Shown here: positions 60,019 through 64,000 of the stretch, piece after piece | Numbering within the stretch: position 1 is the stretch's first letter | Layout: every line of letters starts with the position of its first letter | Assembly: GCF_000420025.1 (NCBI RefSeq) | Contig: NZ_ATUD01000009.1 | Location: 122,015 to 186,014, forward strand | Source of the DNA: Patulibacter americanus DSM 16676 | GTDB taxonomy: Bacteria > Actinomycetota > Thermoleophilia > Solirubrobacterales > Solirubrobacteraceae | DNA: 64,000 bases | Reading direction: 5' to 3' | Translations under genes and position numbers: made by a program | Notes under the pieces: model-generated | What the model was told of the DNA's origin: nothing | Database searches by the model: none | Seen by the model: the letters and a program-made list of their open reading frames with translations, nothing else

Positions 60019-61139
60019 GCTCCAAGATCCCCGCGGACGCCAAGATGGCGACCCGCGCCGTGCACGCGGGCCTGGACCCCGACCCGACGTACGGGTCGAT
60101 CATCCCGCCGATCCACCAGACGTCGACGTTCGTGCAGCCCTCGCCGGGCGAGTACGTCGGCGACTTCGACTACGCCCGCTCGGGCAACCCGACGCGCGCG
60201 GCGCTCGAGAAGGCCCTCGGCCAGCTCGAGGGCGGGCTGGCGACGACGTTCTCCAGCGGGCTGGCGGGCGAGCACGCGCTGATCACCGCGGTCGCCGGCA
60301 CCGGCGGCCACGTCGTCCTGCCCAACGACCTCTACGGGGGGACCTATCGCCTGGTCGACTCCGTGTTCTCGCGCTGGGGCCTCCAGTACGACCTCGTCGA
60401 CCAGCGCGACCTCGACGCCACGGTCGCCAAGATCCGCCCCGAGACCTCGGTCGTCTGGGTGGAGAGCCCGACGAACCCCCTCCTGAACGTCGTCGACGTG
60501 CCCGCGCTCATCGAGCGGGTGCGCGCCCGCGCGAAGGAGGTCGGCGCGTCGCTCATCGTCGTCGTCGACAACACGTTCGCCACGCCGATCAACCAGCGCC
60601 CGCTGGAGTGGGGCGCCGACGCCGTGGTGCACTCCACGACGAAGTACCTCGGGGGTCACTCCGACGTCGTCGGCGGCGCCGTGGTCGTGCGCGAGAAGGC
60701 CCTGCACGCGGCCGTCCGCCACGTGCAGAACTCGGTCGGCGCCATCCCCGGCCCGTTCGACTGCTTCCTGCTGCACCGCGGCCTGCGCACCCTGCACCTG
60801 CGGGTGGCGCAGCACACGAAGAACGGCGAGGCGGTGTCCGCGTTCCTGCGCACCGTCGACGGGGTCACCGACGTCCGCTGGCCCGGGTTCGGCGGCATGG
60901 TCTCCTTCCAGCACCCCGGCGCGCTGGGCATCACGACCGCCACGAACATCTTCTCCCTCGCGGAGTCGCTCGGCGGCGTGGAGTCCCTCATCGAGGTCCC
61001 GGCGGCGATGACCCACCAGTCCGTCGCGGGCTCGGACGCGGCGGTCCCCGCCGACCTCGTCCGCCTGTCCTGCGGCGTGGAGGACCCCGACGACCTCGTC
61101 GCGGACCTCCGTCAGGCGATCGCCGCCAACGCGGGCTGA
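60015..61139 (+). CDS. Cystathionine gamma-lyase/synthase (Cys/Met metabolism PLP enzyme)
   Basis: 374 residues. PLP lysine K210 in VVHSTTKYLGGHSDV, substrate-phosphate motif YARSGNPTR and VDNTFATP are family hallmarks. Beside cystathionine beta-synthase it most likely cleaves cystathionine to cysteine (gamma-lyase), feeding SufS; gamma-synthase activity cannot be excluded. ATG overlaps the CBS stop. A 10-bp hairpin follows at 61155-61176. Confidence 0.92.
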   Translation: MSSKIPADAKMATRAVHAGLDPDPTYGSIIPPIHQTSTFVQPSPGEYVGDFDYARSGNPTRAALEKALGQLEGGLATTFSSGLAGEHALITAVAGTGGHVVLPNDLYGGTYRLVDSVFSRWGLQYDLVDQRDLDATVAKIRPETSVVWVESPTNPLLNVVDVPALIERVRARAKEVGASLIVVVDNTFATPINQRPLEWGADAVVHSTTKYLGGHSDVVGGAVVVREKALHAAVRHVQNSVGAIPGPFDCFLLHRGLRTLHLRVAQHTKNGEAVSAFLRTVDGVTDVRWPGFGGMVSFQHPGALGITTATNIFSLAESLGGVESLIEVPAAMTHQSVAGSDAAVPADLVRLSCGVEDPDDLVADLRQAIAANAG

Positions 61140-61154
61140 GGACGGGAGGACGAC

Positions 61155-61176
61155 GGACGCCGCCTCGGCGGCGTCC
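61155..61176 (+). terminator. Terminator hairpin after cystathionine genes
   Basis: GGACGCCGCC (61155-61164) pairs with GGCGGCGTCC (61167-61176), 2-nt loop (TC), 15 nt after the stop. Candidate intrinsic terminator without U-tract. Confidence 0.6.
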
Positions 61177-61283
61177 CCGGCCGGCCCGGACCGCGGGTGC
61201 GGGCGGACACGCGCCCGACCGACGCGTCCCGTCGGACCCTCCGCCCGACCGCGGTTCGACGACGGGCGTGAGAGGGTTCGTCC

Positions 61284-62450
61284 ATGGCCACCTCCCCGCC
61301 CGATCCCGCCGACGGCGCCCTGCTCGCCTCGGCGGGGCGGGTCGCCCGCGACGCCGGTGAGCTCACGGAGCAACTCGTCGCCGTCTCGTCGCCCTCGGGT
61401 CACCACGAGGGCTTCGAGCGCTGCGTCGCCCTCCTGCGCCCGTGGCTGCCCGCGGCCGCGACCGTCGAGCGGATCCCGTGCTCGACGACGGGCAGCCCCT
61501 CCGACCTCCTCGTCCGCCTGCGCGGCACAGGCACGGCGCGCGTGGTGCTCCTCGGCCACCTCGACACGGTCGTCCCGCACGATCAGCACCGGCCGCTGGA
61601 GCGCGACGGCGACCGCTGGGGCGGCTCCGGCTCGTTCGACATGAAGGGCGGCGACGCGATCGCCGTCGGCCTGCTGCGCGCCGTCGCCGACGATCCGGCC
61701 GCGCTCGCCGCGGTCGACGAGCTCGCGCTGCTGCTCGTCGCGGACGAGGAGTGGCGGACCGAGTCCTTCGTCCACGGCGAGCGGTTCGCCGGCTGGGACG
61801 CCTGCCTGTGCTTCGAGGGCGGGGAGCGCACGGAGGCGGGGGAGGAGGCCGTCGTCGTGCAGCGCAAGGCCGCCGCCGCGATCCGCCTGCGGGCGACGGG
61901 CCTGGCCGCCCACGCGGGCGCGAAGCCCGACGACGGCCGCAACGCCCTGCTCGCGCTGTCGACCCTGGCGCTGCGGCTGGCCGGCCACCACGACCCGGCG
62001 GGACCCGGCCGGGTCAGCGCGGTGCCGACGATCGTCCGCAGCGGCGCGGCGCTCAACGTCGTCCCGGACGAGGGCGAGCTGATCTGCGACGTCCGCGCCG
62101 ACGAGACCTCGGCCCTCGAGGCCGTCCTCGCCGACATGCCGACCGATGTCGACGGGGTCGCGATCGACGCGTCCTTCGGCCGGCTGTGGCCGGGGATGGA
62201 CCACCGGGAGGAGGCCGCCCTGGTGCTCGCACGGGCGGGCCAGCTGCTCGGCCGCCCGATCCACGCCGCGCGTCGCGGCGGCGCCTCCGACGCGAGCCAC
62301 CTGGCCTCGTGGGTCCGTGTCGCCGTCGACGGTCTCGGCCCCCTCGGCGGCGGCGCACACGCACGCCACGAGCACATCGACGGTGGCACGCTGGAGGACC
62401 GCGCGGCCGTGGCGCTCGCGGTGCTCCAGGCGGTGCTGCGGCCGGCCTGA
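61284..62450 (+). CDS. M20 family metallopeptidase (carboxypeptidase G2-like)
   Basis: 388 residues. Metal ligands and catalytic residues in LLGHLDTVVP, SFDMKGGDA, ADEEW and a C-terminal His near ARHEHIDG; the dimerisation-domain segment LAAHAGAKPDDGRNALLAL is typical. Zinc-dependent hydrolase releasing amino acids or deacylating. No signal peptide. ATG 61284 has GAGGGT 6 nt upstream. Substrate unknown. Confidence 0.86.
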   Translation: MATSPPDPADGALLASAGRVARDAGELTEQLVAVSSPSGHHEGFERCVALLRPWLPAAATVERIPCSTTGSPSDLLVRLRGTGTARVVLLGHLDTVVPHDQHRPLERDGDRWGGSGSFDMKGGDAIAVGLLRAVADDPAALAAVDELALLLVADEEWRTESFVHGERFAGWDACLCFEGGERTEAGEEAVVVQRKAAAAIRLRATGLAAHAGAKPDDGRNALLALSTLALRLAGHHDPAGPGRVSAVPTIVRSGAALNVVPDEGELICDVRADETSALEAVLADMPTDVDGVAIDASFGRLWPGMDHREEAALVLARAGQLLGRPIHAARRGGASDASHLASWVRVAVDGLGPLGGGAHARHEHIDGGTLEDRAAVALAVLQAVLRPA

Positions 62451-62504
62451 GCGGGCGCGGCCCGTGGTGCCGCGGGCGTGACGCGCGGGGGATACAGTCG
62501 GAGC

Positions 62505-63219
<715 letters not shown>

Positions 63220-63221
<2 letters not shown>

Positions 63222-63317
63222 GCCGGCGCAGGCAGGGGACGCCGGCGGGCCTCTGTCGCTGGTTCGCCGGCTCGCACGTCCGGCCCGCGGACCGTCCGCG
63301 ACCGCCTGCGCCGGCCT
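63220..63317. other. 98-nt structured element closed by a 14-bp stem
   Basis: AGGCCGGCGCAGGC (63220-63233) pairs exactly with GCCTGCGCCGGCCT (63304-63317). Inside are GCGGGCC (63245-63251) pairing with GGCCCGC (63282-63288) and the hairpin CGCGGAC / GTCCGCG (63286-63300); the last two overlap, so they may be alternatives. It begins at the LOG gene stop. Could be an unusual terminator or a non-coding RNA. The rest of the 310-nt intergenic region up to 63531 shows only the hairpin noted at 63484. Confidence 0.45.
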
Positions 63318-63483
63318 GGGCGCCGTCCGGGGTGGGGGGCGCCGTCCGGGGGCGGCGCGGGGGAGCGTCTGGCGGCAGCTCCGTCTGGTCGGCCGGACGG
63401 GGCACGCTGATTCGTCGCCGGCGGTCGAGGCAGGCGGACGCGGACGGCCCGTCGACGGCATCAGTGGGCCGACGAGCCGTTGC

Positions 63484-63514
63484 GAGGCGGCAGCGATCCG
63501 GCACTGCCTGCCTC
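63484..63514 (-). terminator. Hairpin downstream of rhodanese gene
   Basis: GAGGCGGCAG (63484-63493) pairs with CTGCC-T-GCCTC (63504-63514) with one bulged T. It lies 17 nt past the rhodanese stop on the minus strand. Confidence 0.45.
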
Positions 63515-63531
63515 GACCCACCCCTTCTCTC

Positions 63532-63888
63532 TCAGTGGTCGGCGACGCGGCCGCCCTCGGGGACCAGCGGCTCGCCTGCGCGGTCCCACCCGAGGAGGCC
63601 GCCGCGGAGCGACCAGGCGTCGTATCCCGCGTCGCGCAGGGCCTGGGCGGCCATGCCGGAGCGGCCGCCGACGCGGCAGTTGATGACGATCGTCTCGTCC
63701 TGGGGGAGCTCGCCGAGGCGGGCGCCCAGCTCGCCCATGGGGATGTGGACGGCGCCGTCGATGCGTCCCTCGCTCCACTCGTAGTCCTCGCGGACGTCGA
63801 CGAGGGTGACGGCGCCGTCGGCCAGCGCGGCCTTCAGCTCGGGCACGTCGACCTCGAGGCCGGGGTGATCGAAGACGGGGGAGGCCAT
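63532..63888 (-). CDS. Single-domain rhodanese sulfurtransferase
   Basis: 118 residues. Rhodanese fold with catalytic Cys71 in INCRVGGRS and motifs VDVREDYEWSEGRI and LRGGLLGWDRAG. It transfers sulfane sulfur. ATG 63888 follows TACGTT by 6 nt on the minus strand. Position next to cysteine and Fe-S genes fits a sulfur-relay role; its partner is unknown. Confidence 0.9.
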   Translation of the reverse strand: MASPVFDHPGLEVDVPELKAALADGAVTLVDVREDYEWSEGRIDGAVHIPMGELGARLGELPQDETIVINCRVGGRSGMAAQALRDAGYDAWSLRGGLLGWDRAGEPLVPEGGRVADH

Positions 63889-63909
63889 GCCCCCAACGTA
63901 CCGCGCGGC

Positions 63910-64000
63910 GTGACGAGCCCCGGCCGCGCGGCCCCGCCGCGCCTGGCGCTGCGCGTGCCCGCGTCGGAGCCGTGGCCGGCGGTCGCGGACGGCGTACCGC
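63910..64000 (+). CDS. Possible start of a gene running off the window (partial)
   Basis: From GTG 63910 a frame stays open to the window end, reading VTSPGRAAPPRLALRVP and then ASEPWPAVADGVP. It would be divergent from the rhodanese gene with only 21 nt between starts. There is no clear promoter hexamer or RBS, and open frames are cheap in this GC-rich DNA, so support is weak. Confidence 0.25.
   Translation, partial: MTSPGRAAPPRLALRVPASEPWPAVADGVP

Noticed and set aside
63260..63285. tRNA-like T-arm (GGTTCGCC)
   Set aside because: No acceptor stem, D-arm or anticodon arm can be built around it.

Overview
This 64 kb window comes from a very GC-rich chromosome. Gene content points to an actinobacterium, probably class Thermoleophilia (Solirubrobacterales/Patulibacter-like). 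That placement is inferred from the alkane hydroxylase-rubredoxin fusion, SufU-type Fe-S assembly with a Rieske ferredoxin in the suf operon, an HtaA heme protein, PhaC-like/acyl-CoA-synthetase fusions and GTG starts with ATGA/GTGA overlaps; no rRNA marker is present. I see no insertion sequence, prophage, CRISPR array, tRNA or rRNA. The DNA looks like ordinary chromosome, with one block of intergenic tandem repeats.

Layout. 1-6 kb: end of an unidentified gene, a SAM methyltransferase, a DeaD-type RNA helicase, an acyl-CoA dehydrogenase and a hypothetical protein. 6-17.5 kb (minus strand): one tightly overlapping operon reading MCP, CheW, CheA-REC, CheB, CheR, a single receiver, a five-domain Hpt/REC/GGDEF/REC protein, a HEAT-repeat membrane protein and a family-2 glycosyltransferase. 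It has no flagellar or pilus genes and looks like a Wsp-like chemosensory route to c-di-GMP and an exopolysaccharide. 17.6-25 kb: a DUF1707 protein, then a hydrocarbon/fatty-acid block (AlkB-rubredoxin, TetR, Asp-type alpha/beta hydrolase, PhaC-like/AMP-ligase fusion). 25-31.7 kb: another hydrolase, a CitAB-type two-component system and the divergent tripartite tricarboxylate transporter tctCBA. 31.8-39.4 kb: MFS exporter, second DEAD-box helicase, MscS channel, GGDEF-EAL protein, a 74-bp tandem repeat array and a small membrane protein.

39.5-64 kb is dominated by sulfur, Fe-S and heme biology: Rrf2 regulator, sufC, uppP, marR, sufS; on the minus strand a phytase-like esterase, htaA, a heme ABC transporter whose binding protein is fused to a HugZ-like heme-degrading domain, and a toroid-fold surface protein with an ExbB-like channel and a DUF2149 partner; then sufU, an amidohydrolase, a cysteine-dioxygenase-like protein, Rieske ferredoxin, sufB, sufD, CBS, CGL, an M20 peptidase, a LOG-family protein and a rhodanese. 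The suf genes are split into three blocks around the heme locus.

Two window-wide patterns stand out. First, five copies of a 14-bp palindrome close to TTAGGGCGCCCTAA lie only at the heme, toroid, htaA and ferredoxin-sufBD promoters, which suggests one iron/heme-responsive regulon. Second, about twenty genes have a -10-like (T/C)ANNNT hexamer 6-10 nt before the start codon and no ribosome-binding site, which suggests pervasive leaderless transcription.
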